This document shows positions 1-6,624 of a DNA stretch of 8,006 nt, one piece after another (the first letter of the stretch is position 1; every line of letters begins with the position of its first letter). The DNA comes from an uncultured Collinsella sp. (GTDB lineage: Bacteria > Actinomycetota > Coriobacteriia > Coriobacteriales > Coriobacteriaceae). The translations under genes and the position numbers were made by a program. Location of the stretch: positions 1 through 8,006 of the forward strand of contig URKH01000080.1 of assembly GCA_900548255.1 (NCBI GenBank), in the 5' to 3' direction. A model generated the notes under the pieces. The model did no database searches. It was not told the origin of the DNA and worked only from the letters and a program-made list of their open reading frames with translations.

Positions 1-2
1 CC

Positions 3-2345
3 GTGGCTCAAGATAAGTTCGACGTGGGCGGCATGACATGCGCCGCCTGCCAGGCGCACGTGGACCGCGCCGTGAGCAAACTCGACGGCGTCCAAAGCGT
101 CGCGGTCAACCTACTCGCCGGTTCCATGATGGTCGACTATGACCCCGCGCAGGTCTCCCCCGACGATATCTGCACCGCCGTCGACCGCGCGGGCTACTCG
201 GCCACGCCCGTCGATGCGGGCACCGGTGCCGCCGGCTCAAACGGCAGCGCGCAAGCCAGGTCCGGCGCCGCCCACATGGAGTCGCCGACCAAAAAGTTGG
301 AGGCCGCCGCCTCTGCCATGCGCACTCGTCTCATCGTCTCGATCGTATTCCTCATCCCGCTGTTCTACATAGGCATGGGACACATGCTCGGCTGGCCGCT
401 GCCCGCTGTCTTCACCGACCATACCCACAGCATGACGCTCGCCCTCACCGAGCTCGTCCTACTCATCCCCATCGTCTATGTCAACGACGCGTACTTTATC
501 AATGGGTTTAAATCACTCGCGCACGGCGCGCCCACCATGGACGCCCTTATTGCCGTGGGCGCCACCGCTTCCGTCGCCTGGTCGCTCTACGCCATGTTCA
601 TCATGGCCGACCAATTAGCCGCGGGTCAGGTCCACGAGGCCATGATGACGAGCATGGACAACCTGTATTTTGAGAGCGCAGGCACGATCCTGTCGCTCGT
701 CACCGTGGGCAAATACCTCGAGACGCGCAGCAAGTCCAAAACCGGCGGCGCCATCGAGGCGCTCATCGACCTGGCGCCCAAGACCGCGACCGTCGTGGCA
801 GAGGACGGCGGCGAGACCACCGTCGACGTCGACAGCATCCTTCCCGGCCAGGTCCTGCGCGTGCGCCCCGGCGAGTCCATCCCCGTCGATGGCGTGGTGC
901 TCGAAGGCAGCTCGGCCGTGGACGAGAGTGCGCTCACCGGCGAGTCCATCCCCGTGGAAAAGACCGCCGGCGACACCGTCAGCGCCGCCACCGTCAACCG
1001 CACCGGTTCGTTTACCTTCCGCGCCACGCGTGTGGGCGCCGACACGTCGCTCGCCAAGATTATCCAGCTCGTCGAGGACGCCAACGCCACCAAGGCGCCC
1101 ATCGCCCGCATGGCCGACAAGGTCGCCGGCGTGTTTGTGCCCGTGGTGTTCGTGATTTCGGCCGTGACCTTTGCGGCGTGGATGGCACTGACCGGCAGCA
1201 TCAACGAGGCGCTCACCTCCGCCGTGGCCGTGCTGGTGATCAGCTGTCCGTGCGCACTGGGTCTGGCCACGCCCGTCGCCATTATGGTGGGCACCGGCAA
1301 GGGCGCCGAAATGGGCATTCTGTTTAAGAGCGCCGAGGCGCTAGAGAACCTGCGCAGCGTGGGCGCCGTGGTGCTCGACAAGACGGGCACCGTCACCCGC
1401 GGCAAGCCGGCCGTGACCGATATCGTGGTTGCCGCACGCGCCGACGGCTCGCCCACCATGAGCGAAAAGGCGCTGCTCAAGCTGGCCGCCGCGTTGGAGC
1501 GCTCGAGCGAGCACCCGCTGGCCGAGGCGATTATGGCCGAGTGCGAGTCGCGCGGAATCGTCGCGCGCATGGTCGAGGACTTTGCTGCCGTGCCCGGTCG
1601 TGGCGTTACGGCACGCGAGGGGCAGAATATCATCGCGGCCGGCAACGTGCGTCTGATGAACGAGCTGGGCGCGGAGGTGCCCGCCGGTCTTGCCGAGCAG
1701 TTCGCTGCCGAGGGCAAGACGCCGCTGTTCTTTGCCAAGAACGGCGAGCTCGTTGGTACCATCGCCGTGGCTGACGAGGTCAAAGAAACGAGTGCCGAGG
1801 CCATCGCCGCGCTCCGCAAGCTCGGCGTCGACGTGCGCATGCTCACCGGCGACAACCGCGTGACGGCCGAGGCCATCGCCCGCCGCGTGGGGCTGAGCAG
1901 CGAACAGGTCATCGCCGACGTCCTGCCCGCCGACAAGGAACGCCACGTGCGCGAACTGCAAGATGCGGGCGGCAAGGTCGCCATGGTGGGCGACGGCATC
2001 AACGACTCCCCCGCCCTGGCGCGCGCCGACGTGGGCCTTGCCATTGGCACCGGCGCCGACATCGCCAAGGAGGGCGCCGACGTGGTACTCATGCGCAGCG
2101 ACCTCATGGACGTCGCCCGCGCCATCGAGCTTTCGCGCGCCACGATCCGCAACATCAAGCAGGACCTGTTCTGGGCGCTGTTCTACAACGGCATCGGCAT
2201 TCCGCTGGCGGCGGGCGTGTTCTTCCCGCTCACCGGATGGCAGCTCTCGCCGATGTTTGGCGCTGCGGCCATGAGCCTGTCGAGCGTGTGCGTCGTAAGC
2301 AACGCTCTACGCCTGCGAACCTTTAAGCCGAAAGTGGCAAAATAG
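3..2345 (+). CDS. copA: Cu(I)-exporting P1B-type ATPase CopA
   Basis: This is an inner-membrane copper pump that uses ATP to move Cu(I) out of the cytoplasm. Reading the 780-residue product: an N-terminal HMA domain with MTCAAC (C13, C16), a low-complexity Gly/Ala/Ser linker (about 71-95), and transmembrane segments near 107-128, 144-164, 178-201 and 222-240. The actuator TGES follows (T312-E314), then the CPC metal site (C415-P416-C417) in the sixth helix. The catalytic aspartate is D459 in DKTGT, with the SEHP motif (H504-P505), TGDN (615-618) and GDGIND (663-668). The last two helices carry YN (728-729) and MSLSS (757-761), the signature of the Cu(I)-specific P1B-1 class. The length is normal for a one-HMA CopA. 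The start is GTG at position 3; its ribosome site is outside the window, so an upstream start cannot be excluded. It heads a copA-copZ-csoR cluster. Confidence 0.96.
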   Translation: MAQDKFDVGGMTCAACQAHVDRAVSKLDGVQSVAVNLLAGSMMVDYDPAQVSPDDICTAVDRAGYSATPVDAGTGAAGSNGSAQARSGAAHMESPTKKLEAAASAMRTRLIVSIVFLIPLFYIGMGHMLGWPLPAVFTDHTHSMTLALTELVLLIPIVYVNDAYFINGFKSLAHGAPTMDALIAVGATASVAWSLYAMFIMADQLAAGQVHEAMMTSMDNLYFESAGTILSLVTVGKYLETRSKSKTGGAIEALIDLAPKTATVVAEDGGETTVDVDSILPGQVLRVRPGESIPVDGVVLEGSSAVDESALTGESIPVEKTAGDTVSAATVNRTGSFTFRATRVGADTSLAKIIQLVEDANATKAPIARMADKVAGVFVPVVFVISAVTFAAWMALTGSINEALTSAVAVLVISCPCALGLATPVAIMVGTGKGAEMGILFKSAEALENLRSVGAVVLDKTGTVTRGKPAVTDIVVAARADGSPTMSEKALLKLAAALERSSEHPLAEAIMAECESRGIVARMVEDFAAVPGRGVTAREGQNIIAAGNVRLMNELGAEVPAGLAEQFAAEGKTPLFFAKNGELVGTIAVADEVKETSAEAIAALRKLGVDVRMLTGDNRVTAEAIARRVGLSSEQVIADVLPADKERHVRELQDAGGKVAMVGDGINDSPALARADVGLAIGTGADIAKEGADVVLMRSDLMDVARAIELSRATIRNIKQDLFWALFYNGIGIPLAAGVFFPLTGWQLSPMFGAAAMSLSSVCVVSNALRLRTFKPKVAK

Positions 2346-2370
2346 GCTCACCATTAAGTCCATTTAGAAC

Positions 2371-2470
2371 GGGTTTTCCAGGTGCCCGAGATTGACCTGA
2401 AAGAGGAGCGACGCGTACTTTGGTACGCGAGCGACGGCTTGAAGGTCAAGGTCGGGTGCCTGGGAAAGCC
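2371..2470 (+). repeat. Large nested inverted repeat between copA and copZ
   Basis: The 147-bp gap between copA and copZ is mostly one imperfect inverted repeat. The outer arms are 2371-2398 and 2443-2470; their 20-base core, 2379-2398 against 2443-2462, has two G-U wobbles and two mismatches. Nested inside is a perfect 7-bp hairpin, CGCGTAC (2412-2418), loop TTTG, GTACGCG (2423-2429). No U-tract follows, so it does not look like a simple intrinsic terminator. It could be an mRNA processing or stability element that sets CopA and CopZ levels separately, or a dispersed palindromic repeat that landed between the genes. The pairing is read directly from the sequence; the role is inferred. Confidence 0.75.
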
Positions 2471-2492
2471 GACGTAACAGAGAGGAATACCC

Positions 2493-2714
2493 ATGCGTTA
2501 CACAATCAAGACTTCCGGCCTCATGTGCGGCCACTGCGACGCCACCGTCGAGACGGCGTTGCTCAACGTTGCCGGCGTGACCGACGCCGACGCCGACCAC
2601 GAGACCCAGACCGTCCAGGTTGAGTGCGCCGACACCGTGACCGCCGAGCAGCTCGCTGCCGCCGTCGAGAGCGCCGGCGAGAAGTTCCACGCCCTGTCCG
2701 TAACCGCCGCGTAA
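2493..2714 (+). CDS. copZ: Heavy-metal-associated (HMA) copper chaperone, CopZ-like
   Basis: This 73-residue protein is a single HMA (ferredoxin-like) domain. The metal-binding loop is near the N-terminus: M11-C12-G13-H14-C15 followed by DATVE. Family members bind one Cu(I) between the two cysteines and hand it to the HMA domain or membrane site of CopA, or to CsoR. The histidine in the CxxC loop (CGHC) differs from the CAAC loop of the CopA HMA domain in this operon and resembles the loops of many bacterial CopZ and MerP-like proteins. The ATG is preceded by AGAGGA about 8 bases upstream. It lies 147 bp after copA and 38 bp before csoR, consistent with one transcript. The sequence cannot separate copper from another soft metal by itself; the neighbours make copper likely. 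Confidence 0.93.
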   Translation: MRYTIKTSGLMCGHCDATVETALLNVAGVTDADADHETQTVQVECADTVTAEQLAAAVESAGEKFHALSVTAA

Positions 2715-2752
2715 CGACTCACGCGCACCCCGACCAGAAACGAGGACCCGCC

Positions 2753-3025
2753 ATGATGGCAGACCACAAATCGGTGACCCGCATGCTCAAGACGGCACGC
2801 GGCCAGATCGACGGCATCTTGCGGATGGTCGATGAGGACCGTTACTGCGTCGATATTTCCACGCAGCTCATGGCCACACAGGCGCTCATTGCGCGCATCA
2901 ACGCCGACGTGCTCAAGGCGCATATCGAGGGCTGCGTGACTTCGGCAATCGAATCGGGCGACGAAGACCTCAAAGCCGCCAAGCTCGCCGAGATCGAACG
3001 CGTCGTCGACAAGCTCTCCAAGTAA
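2753..3025 (+). CDS. csoR: CsoR-type Cu(I)-sensing transcriptional repressor (DUF156)
   Basis: This 90-residue all-helical protein belongs to the CsoR/RcnR (DUF156) family, which represses metal-export genes as a tetramer and leaves DNA when it binds metal. The family core is clear: a basic N-terminal helix (RMLKTARGQIDGILRM), then YCVDISTQL with C32, and HIEGCV with H57 and C61. The Cys-His-Cys set with HxxxC spacing matches the Cu(I) site of CsoR rather than the Cys-His-His set of nickel/cobalt RcnR, so Cu(I) is the expected signal. Two adjacent ATG codons (2753, 2756) are possible starts; AGGA sits about 6 bases before the first. An upstream in-frame extension is possible but would add an Arg-rich stretch foreign to the family. 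The gene is last in the operon. Its operator should lie upstream of copA, outside the window. Confidence 0.94.
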   Translation: MMADHKSVTRMLKTARGQIDGILRMVDEDRYCVDISTQLMATQALIARINADVLKAHIEGCVTSAIESGDEDLKAAKLAEIERVVDKLSK

Positions 3026-3027
3026 TT

Positions 3028-3084
3028 GGGGACATTGGGGGCAGACTTCTTTTGCACCACCTTGGTGTAGATTAACCTGTCCCC
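3028..3084. repeat. Intergenic inverted repeat with GGGGACA / TGTCCCC ends
   Basis: Just after the csoR stop, GGGGACA (3028-3034) is mirrored by TGTCCCC (3078-3084). Between them is a perfect small hairpin, CACCA (3055-3059), loop CCT, TGGTG (3063-3067). There is no clean U-tract, so a terminator role for csoR is uncertain. The layout (short G-rich ends, nested hairpin, intergenic position) resembles REP-like dispersed palindromes. Similar GGGACA/TGTCCC pieces occur at 3625-3653 and TGTCCCC at 7886-7892 in this window. Confidence 0.55.
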
Positions 3085-3100
3085 CTTGCTCTAAATCGGG

Positions 3101-3106
3101 TATAAA
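3101..3106 (+). promoter_or_regulatory. Possible -10 box of the zinc-ribbon membrane protein gene
   Basis: TATAAA lies about 34 bases before the chosen ATG at 3140. No good -35 box is seen at the expected distance; the best candidate region (about 3078-3083) overlaps the right end of the inverted repeat. A weak call based on one hexamer. Confidence 0.3.
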
Positions 3107-3139
3107 GGCGTGCGGTATATCGAACGAAAGGCAATTCGC

Positions 3140-3613
3140 ATGAATGACTTTATGAAGGGTCGCAATGGCGCCGATGAGCTCACCATCGTGATGGGTTTTA
3201 CCGGCATCGTCATCGCAATGATCGGATCGCTCGCTCGCATCCAGTGGCTCAGCTGGATCGCCATCGCCGTCATCGTGATCGGCGTGCTGCGCGGCCTGTC
3301 CAAGAACATCGACGCGCGTCGCAAGGAGAACGCGGCCTTTGTCGCCGCGACCGCGAACGTCCCTGGCTTGGGCAAGTTCGTCGCCAGCTTGGGCGGCGGC
3401 GCTGCGGCGGCCAACGCTTCGCGCACAGCCGGAACGAGCAAGGAAGACTTTGAGCGCGCCAAGCGCACGGCCAAGAAGATGTGGAAGGGCCGCAAAACCA
3501 CGGCATACCTCAAGTGCCCCAACTGCGGCCAGATGCTCTCTGTTCCCAAGGGCAAAGGCAAGATCCGCGTCACCTGCCCCAAGTGCCACGCCAAGATGGA
3601 AACCCGCTCCTAG
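3140..3613 (+). CDS. Small membrane protein with C-terminal zinc ribbon, function unknown
   Basis: This 157-residue product has two predicted membrane helices near the N-terminus (about 14-31 and 36-52). A basic, Ala/Gly-rich middle (about 57-120) follows, ending in a charged stretch (KEDFERAKRTAKKMWKGRK). The C-terminus is a four-cysteine zinc ribbon: CPNC (C126, C129) and CPKC (C146, C149) flanking a Lys/Gly-rich turn (VPKGKGKIRV). Proteins with this pairing of helices and a ribbon occur in many anaerobic Firmicutes and Actinobacteria, without a known function as far as I recall. The ribbon should face the cytoplasm if the two helices form a hairpin. I chose ATG 3140 because AAAGG (3127-3131) lies 8 bases upstream; a GTG at 3110 in the same frame has no visible ribosome site. 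It is probably transcribed on its own and ends before the terminator at 3676-3713. Confidence 0.82.
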   Translation: MNDFMKGRNGADELTIVMGFTGIVIAMIGSLARIQWLSWIAIAVIVIGVLRGLSKNIDARRKENAAFVAATANVPGLGKFVASLGGGAAAANASRTAGTSKEDFERAKRTAKKMWKGRKTTAYLKCPNCGQMLSVPKGKGKIRVTCPKCHAKMETRS

Positions 3614-3624
3614 CGCCCGCACGC

Positions 3625-3653
3625 GGGACAAATTAATCAGGTTTGTTTGTCCC
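3625..3653. repeat. Hairpin GGGACAAA / TTTGTCCC after the zinc-ribbon gene
   Basis: An 8-bp perfect inverted repeat, GGGACAAA (3625-3632) and TTTGTCCC (3646-3653), with a 13-base AT-rich loop, starts 11 bases after the stop of the upstream gene. It lacks a T-run but could slow or process the transcript ahead of the stronger terminator. Its ends repeat the GGGACA motif of the 3028-3084 element. Confidence 0.5.
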
Positions 3654-3675
3654 AAATCTTAAGTATTTGTTCGAT

Positions 3676-3713
3676 AAAAAAGCCGAGGCCTCGTGTTGAG
3701 ACCTCGGCTTTTT
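3676..3713. terminator. Bidirectional intrinsic terminator between convergent genes
   Basis: A 12-base stem, 3681-3692 against 3698-3709, with a 5-base loop is flanked by an A-run on the left (3676-3681) and a T-run on the right (3709-3713). It can therefore end transcripts from both sides: the zinc-ribbon gene on + and the amidohydrolase on -, whose stop is 34 bp away. The single C-A mismatch on the + strand becomes a G-U wobble in the - strand RNA, so it should be slightly stronger for the amidohydrolase transcript. Confidence 0.9.
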
Positions 3714-3746
3714 GCATGCGGTAATGGAGTTGTCCCTTTGTCACAT

Positions 3747-5117
3747 CTACGCCACGCCGTCGCGGGCAAGCTCCTCAGCCAGCGCTGCGGCAGGCATGGC
3801 CATAATCGCGTCGAGCTCGGCATCCACCTCGGGGATGCGCTTCACCTTCAGCTTGCGCACCAGATTGCCGCGGCACATTACGTGTACCGGCTCACGCAGG
3901 GCACACAGATCATCGAGCGGATTCTTGCGCGTCACCAGGATATCGGCGGCCTTGCCGCACTCGATCGTACCGGTCTCGCCGCCCAGCCCCAGCAACTCGG
4001 CATTGACCTGCGTGGCCGTATGCAGCGCAAAGGCATTGCTCACGCCGACATACTTGGCAAAATAGGCCACCTCACGCCACATGTCGTACTGCGTCACGAA
4101 CGGGCAGCTCGAATCCGTCCCCAGGCCTACCTTGATACCGGCCGCCAGCGCCGCACGAGCGCTTTCGATAATACCCGAGCACACGATATCGCCGTTCTTC
4201 TTTTGCGTATCGGTCGAATGGGTCTTCTCCGGGTCGAGCAGCACAAACGGCAGCGCCGGGCTGATAGTGCAGGTAACGCTGGGCGCACGTCCCTCGAGCT
4301 GCGTGCCCGCGGCGCCACGGTACAGCTCCAGGATCTCGGGCGTCATCGGGGCACCGTGCTCGATCGTATCGACGCCGGCCTGAAGCGCAGCCTTCACGCC
4401 CTCGGTGCTCTCGACATGAGCCATAACCGGCAGGCCCACCTCGTGCGCCGCCTTGCACGCCGCCGCGGCAACCTCGACCGGCATGCGCAGCACGCCCGGC
4501 TCGCCCACCTCGGTAGCGTCGAACACGCCGCCCGTCACGAACAGCTTGATGGCATCGGCAGCGCGCGCATACAGGTCTCGCACCTGCTCGGCTGCCTCGA
4601 CGGGGCTGTTGGCCACCTGCGCGAACAAGCCCGCACCATGGCCGCCCGGCACCGTGACACCCGTTCCCGGCGCTACCAGACGCGGTCCCTGATACTTGCC
4701 AGCATCGATAGCATCGCGTACGGCAAGATCGGCAAACAGCGGGTCACCCGCGCCGCGCACCGTGGTCACGCCGCTTGCCAGCTGCTGCTGGGCGCTTCCT
4801 TTAAGAATGTGACGAACGATAGCGCGGCCCACGGGATTATCGAGCTTCTTCATCAGCGCGCCCGCATCGCCCGCCGAGACCGGCTTTCCCCAGCCACATA
4901 GATGCACATGCATATTGATGAGGCCCGGCATGAGATATGCACCCGCCAGGTCGATAACCTCGGCGCCTGCGGGCGCCTGCGCCACGGCACTCGGCCCCAT
5001 CCAGGTGATGACGCCGCGCTCAACAGTCACGGCCATATCGGGTTGCGGCTCCATATGCTCCGAACCATCCAGAATGGTCGCATTGATAAACAACGTGGAA
5101 CGATCGGCAGTCGCCAT
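3747..5117 (-). CDS. Metal-dependent amidohydrolase (HutI / prolidase-like, COG1228 type)
   Basis: The product is a 456-residue member of the amidohydrolase superfamily, cytoplasmic zinc-dependent hydrolases with a TIM-barrel core. An N-terminal beta-sandwich part (INATILDGSE, residues 11-20) leads into MPGLINMHVHL with the first metal ligands H70 and H72. K191 in AIKLFVTGG fits the carboxylated bridging lysine of the prolidase-like subgroup. H234 (AHVES), H254 (IEHG) and D335 (GTDSS) complete the usual ligand and catalytic set. The C-terminal ADILV (about 391-395) closes the beta-sandwich. Relatives cleave imidazolonepropionate, Xaa-Pro or Xaa-Arg/Lys dipeptides or other cyclic amides; the substrate here cannot be told from sequence, and no hut or peptide gene is adjacent. 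I chose the ATG at 5117 because a strong ribosome site (5124-5131) precedes it; an ATG at 5150 would add 11 residues but falls at the expected transcription start. Confidence 0.9.
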   Translation of the reverse strand: MATADRSTLFINATILDGSEHMEPQPDMAVTVERGVITWMGPSAVAQAPAGAEVIDLAGAYLMPGLINMHVHLCGWGKPVSAGDAGALMKKLDNPVGRAIVRHILKGSAQQQLASGVTTVRGAGDPLFADLAVRDAIDAGKYQGPRLVAPGTGVTVPGGHGAGLFAQVANSPVEAAEQVRDLYARAADAIKLFVTGGVFDATEVGEPGVLRMPVEVAAAACKAAHEVGLPVMAHVESTEGVKAALQAGVDTIEHGAPMTPEILELYRGAAGTQLEGRAPSVTCTISPALPFVLLDPEKTHSTDTQKKNGDIVCSGIIESARAALAAGIKVGLGTDSSCPFVTQYDMWREVAYFAKYVGVSNAFALHTATQVNAELLGLGGETGTIECGKAADILVTRKNPLDDLCALREPVHVMCRGNLVRKLKVKRIPEVDAELDAIMAMPAAALAEELARDGVA

Positions 5118-5123
5118 ATCGAG

Positions 5124-5131
5124 CTCCTCCC
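5124..5131 (-). promoter_or_regulatory. Strong ribosome binding site deciding the amidohydrolase start
   Basis: On the - strand this reads GGGAGGAG, with 6 bases to the ATG at 5117. It lies inside the coding frame that would begin at the upstream ATG (5150), which has no comparable site. This favours the shorter, 456-residue protein. Confidence 0.8.
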
Positions 5132-5156
5132 TCTCAGAAAACTTCAACATTTGTCC

Positions 5157-5187
5157 ATTATCACCTAATGCAGCGAACTAAAGTCAA
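5157..5187 (-). promoter_or_regulatory. Candidate promoter of the amidohydrolase gene
   Basis: Read on the - strand, TTGACT (5187-5182) and GATAAT (5162-5157) resemble -35 and -10 boxes, with a slightly long 19-base spacer. The transcript would begin near 5150, giving a leader of about 33 bases before the ATG at 5117. The repeat array begins about 80 bp upstream, at 5269. Confidence 0.5.
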
Positions 5188-5268
5188 ACATATCGGTTAA
5201 CGGAGGGAAGAGAAGGTCGTGAGGATGAACAGACCAGTGCAGCGATGCTCCGGTCGTTCCAGCAAAAC

Positions 5269-5486
5269 GTCTTGATCTGTAACAGATAGACCGTCTTTAA
5301 CCTTCCAAATGTTACAGATCGAGATCTTTCGGCACTGCGTCCAACCTTTGTCTCAATCTGTAACAGTTGGGTCGAATTTTGGCCGTTAGATGTTACAGAT
5401 CGAGATATTCTCCAGCCCCGTCGTCAAACGTCTAAATCTGTAACAGATAGACAGGTTTTCGGCCTCTAGATGTTACAGATTGAGAC
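5269..5486. repeat. Array A: three 57-bp inverted-repeat units (downstream of nuclease-like gene)
   Basis: Three units at 5269-5325, 5350-5406 and 5430-5486 (period 81 and 80 bp) are separated by 24 and 23 bases. Each unit has a left arm like GTCTYRATCTGTAACA, a 25-base middle, and a right arm like TGTTACAGATYGAGAY; the arms are 16 bases and pair with at most one true mismatch. The middles share a loose pattern: AGAC near the left arm, a T-rich centre, GGCC, then TAGA. They keep the same orientation, so the units are head-to-tail. In units 1 and 3 the left arm continues to ATCTGTAACAGAT, a perfect odd palindrome. The second spacer (5407-5429) resembles the first spacer of array B. The array fills most of the 410-bp gap between the amidohydrolase and the nuclease-like gene. 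No gene is seen there. Function unknown. Confidence 0.93.
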
Positions 5487-5527
5487 AAACTCGGCAGGAA
5501 CAACCACCTCCGCGTCAGTTGCGCCCC

Positions 5528-6604
5528 TTAGCGCCCATACCACTGGCGCTTCCATCCCTCAGCCAAATCGGTCCGCTGCGAAATACCCGCCAGCCTCATC
5601 TTTTCAGCCAGCTTCCCTGGATTCTTGAGTTCATCAAACGTAAACCGAAGCACCTTGTGCCCGAGCATTGTCAGATGGGACTCCCGTTGACGTTCTGCCA
5701 CGAATGGGTCGACCGACTCCCGGCCCTCGCCGTTCTGCAAGGTGTACTTCCCCTTTCCGTCGAGCTCGCCGATGACACACGTCCCGTCCTCGAACCGCCA
5801 AAAATAGTCGACGCGAAACACCTGGCTCGGATCGAGCGGGTCGCGAAACTCCACCTGCAGCTCCGGAACTGGAAAGCCGTACGCAATAAAGAACGCTCGG
5901 AACCGAGACTCGCCGCCGTTTTCGGACAGCCCGTCCGCATACGACGCAATCACCTGTGCCCTGCGATACCCTCGCCTGCCCTCGCAATCGGCGCGGAGGC
6001 GCTCGCACAAATCCCAACGTGATACGCCTTTCGCCCGCAGTGCAGAATCGGCAATCGCCAACCCGTAGGAGAACGGCGCACGCAGCAAGCAATCCTCCAC
6101 CGTGCGCCAAAACGGCGTCACCCACACGCCATCGACGCGCTCAAGCGTACCCGCCGCCTGCGGACGCAACAGCCGACATCCTGCACTCAGCGGCACCGAA
6201 CAACCCGTCTTAACAAGAAAACGCTGCCCAAGCAGATCATTCGGCACCTCCAGACCCCACAAAAGTGCCGCGTCATAACCCCAAAACGCCCAATCGGGAT
6301 GAAACTCCGCAAGCCCTTTGATGGTACGCAGCGCTCGCTCTGCCGGTGTCAACGTATCCCAATCATGCTGAAAACAGAACAGATACGGCTCGGGCTCCGC
6401 AATATCGTCGGTTCCAACATGGCGTCGCAACCACATGAGCTCGGTATTGTTATGCGTTGCGAGCAGCGCACCTTGCTCGGTCGCCTCCGTGAGCCGCGCG
6501 AGCATCCTGTTCCGCGCCAACGTGTTGCGAGTCGTATGCTTGTGTTTGAAAACGGTATTAGACACTTCCATCACCACCACGTCAGACAAAAGGACCATCG
6601 TCAC
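5528..6604 (-). CDS. AbiEi-like / DUF559 (Vsr-like PD-(D/E)XK nuclease) domain protein
   Basis: This 358-residue protein appears to have two parts. Residues about 28-135 (RNRMLARLTEA, ELMWLRRHV, then FWGYDAALLWGLEVPN) resemble the N-terminal region of AbiEi-type transcriptional regulators or antitoxins, which carry a winged helix. Residues about 228-345 resemble the DUF559/Vsr-like nuclease fold: E232 (GGESRFR), D266 (FRVDYFW), then E280-L-D282-G-K284, and a C-terminal segment LTMLGHKVLRFTFDEL typical of that family. The key acidic and lysine positions are present, so it could be an active DNase. There is no adjacent toxin of the AbiEii type, so it is not a standard toxin-antitoxin pair. The start is GTG 6604 with GGAGG (6610-6614) 5 bases away; an ATG two codons later (6598) is also possible. 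It sits between two arrays of the same repeat. DNA binding or defence is an inference. Confidence 0.78.
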   Translation of the reverse strand: MTMVLLSDVVVMEVSNTVFKHKHTTRNTLARNRMLARLTEATEQGALLATHNNTELMWLRRHVGTDDIAEPEPYLFCFQHDWDTLTPAERALRTIKGLAEFHPDWAFWGYDAALLWGLEVPNDLLGQRFLVKTGCSVPLSAGCRLLRPQAAGTLERVDGVWVTPFWRTVEDCLLRAPFSYGLAIADSALRAKGVSRWDLCERLRADCEGRRGYRRAQVIASYADGLSENGGESRFRAFFIAYGFPVPELQVEFRDPLDPSQVFRVDYFWRFEDGTCVIGELDGKGKYTLQNGEGRESVDPFVAERQRESHLTMLGHKVLRFTFDELKNPGKLAEKMRLAGISQRTDLAEGWKRQWYGR

Positions 6605-6624
6605 CGTTGCCTCCGCTGAAAAAT

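Noticed and set aside
626..2158. Long open frame on the - strand inside copA (510 codons)
   Set aside because: It is antisense to a gene with every P1B ATPase motif; its product is a Ser/Ala/Thr-rich string without domain pattern, as expected from the third-position GC bias of the real gene.
2624..2752. N-terminal extension of CsoR from an earlier in-frame start
   Set aside because: It would overlap copZ and add about 43 Arg-rich residues not seen in the family; ATG 2753 has its own ribosome site.
3028..3084. CsoR operator
   Set aside because: It is G/C-ended, but CsoR operators are compact pseudo-palindromes normally before the copper genes; here the half-sites are 43 bases apart and the next gene is not a copper gene.
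2498..3655. Open frame on the - strand of 385 codons across copZ, csoR and the zinc-ribbon gene
   Set aside because: It lies opposite three recognisable genes and crosses their intergenic repeats; no family pattern.
3693..4901. Open frame on the + strand of 402 codons opposite the amidohydrolase
   Set aside because: It runs antisense to a gene with all amidohydrolase metal ligands, is His/Arg/Leu-rich, begins inside the terminator hairpin and has no ribosome site.
5118..5150. Longer amidohydrolase start at ATG 5150
   Set aside because: The strong ribosome site at 5124-5131 and the candidate promoter point to ATG 5117.
5269..5486. CRISPR array
   Set aside because: The repeats are 57 bp, imperfect and internally palindromic, with only three units; spacers are partly shared between arrays, and no cas gene is in the window.
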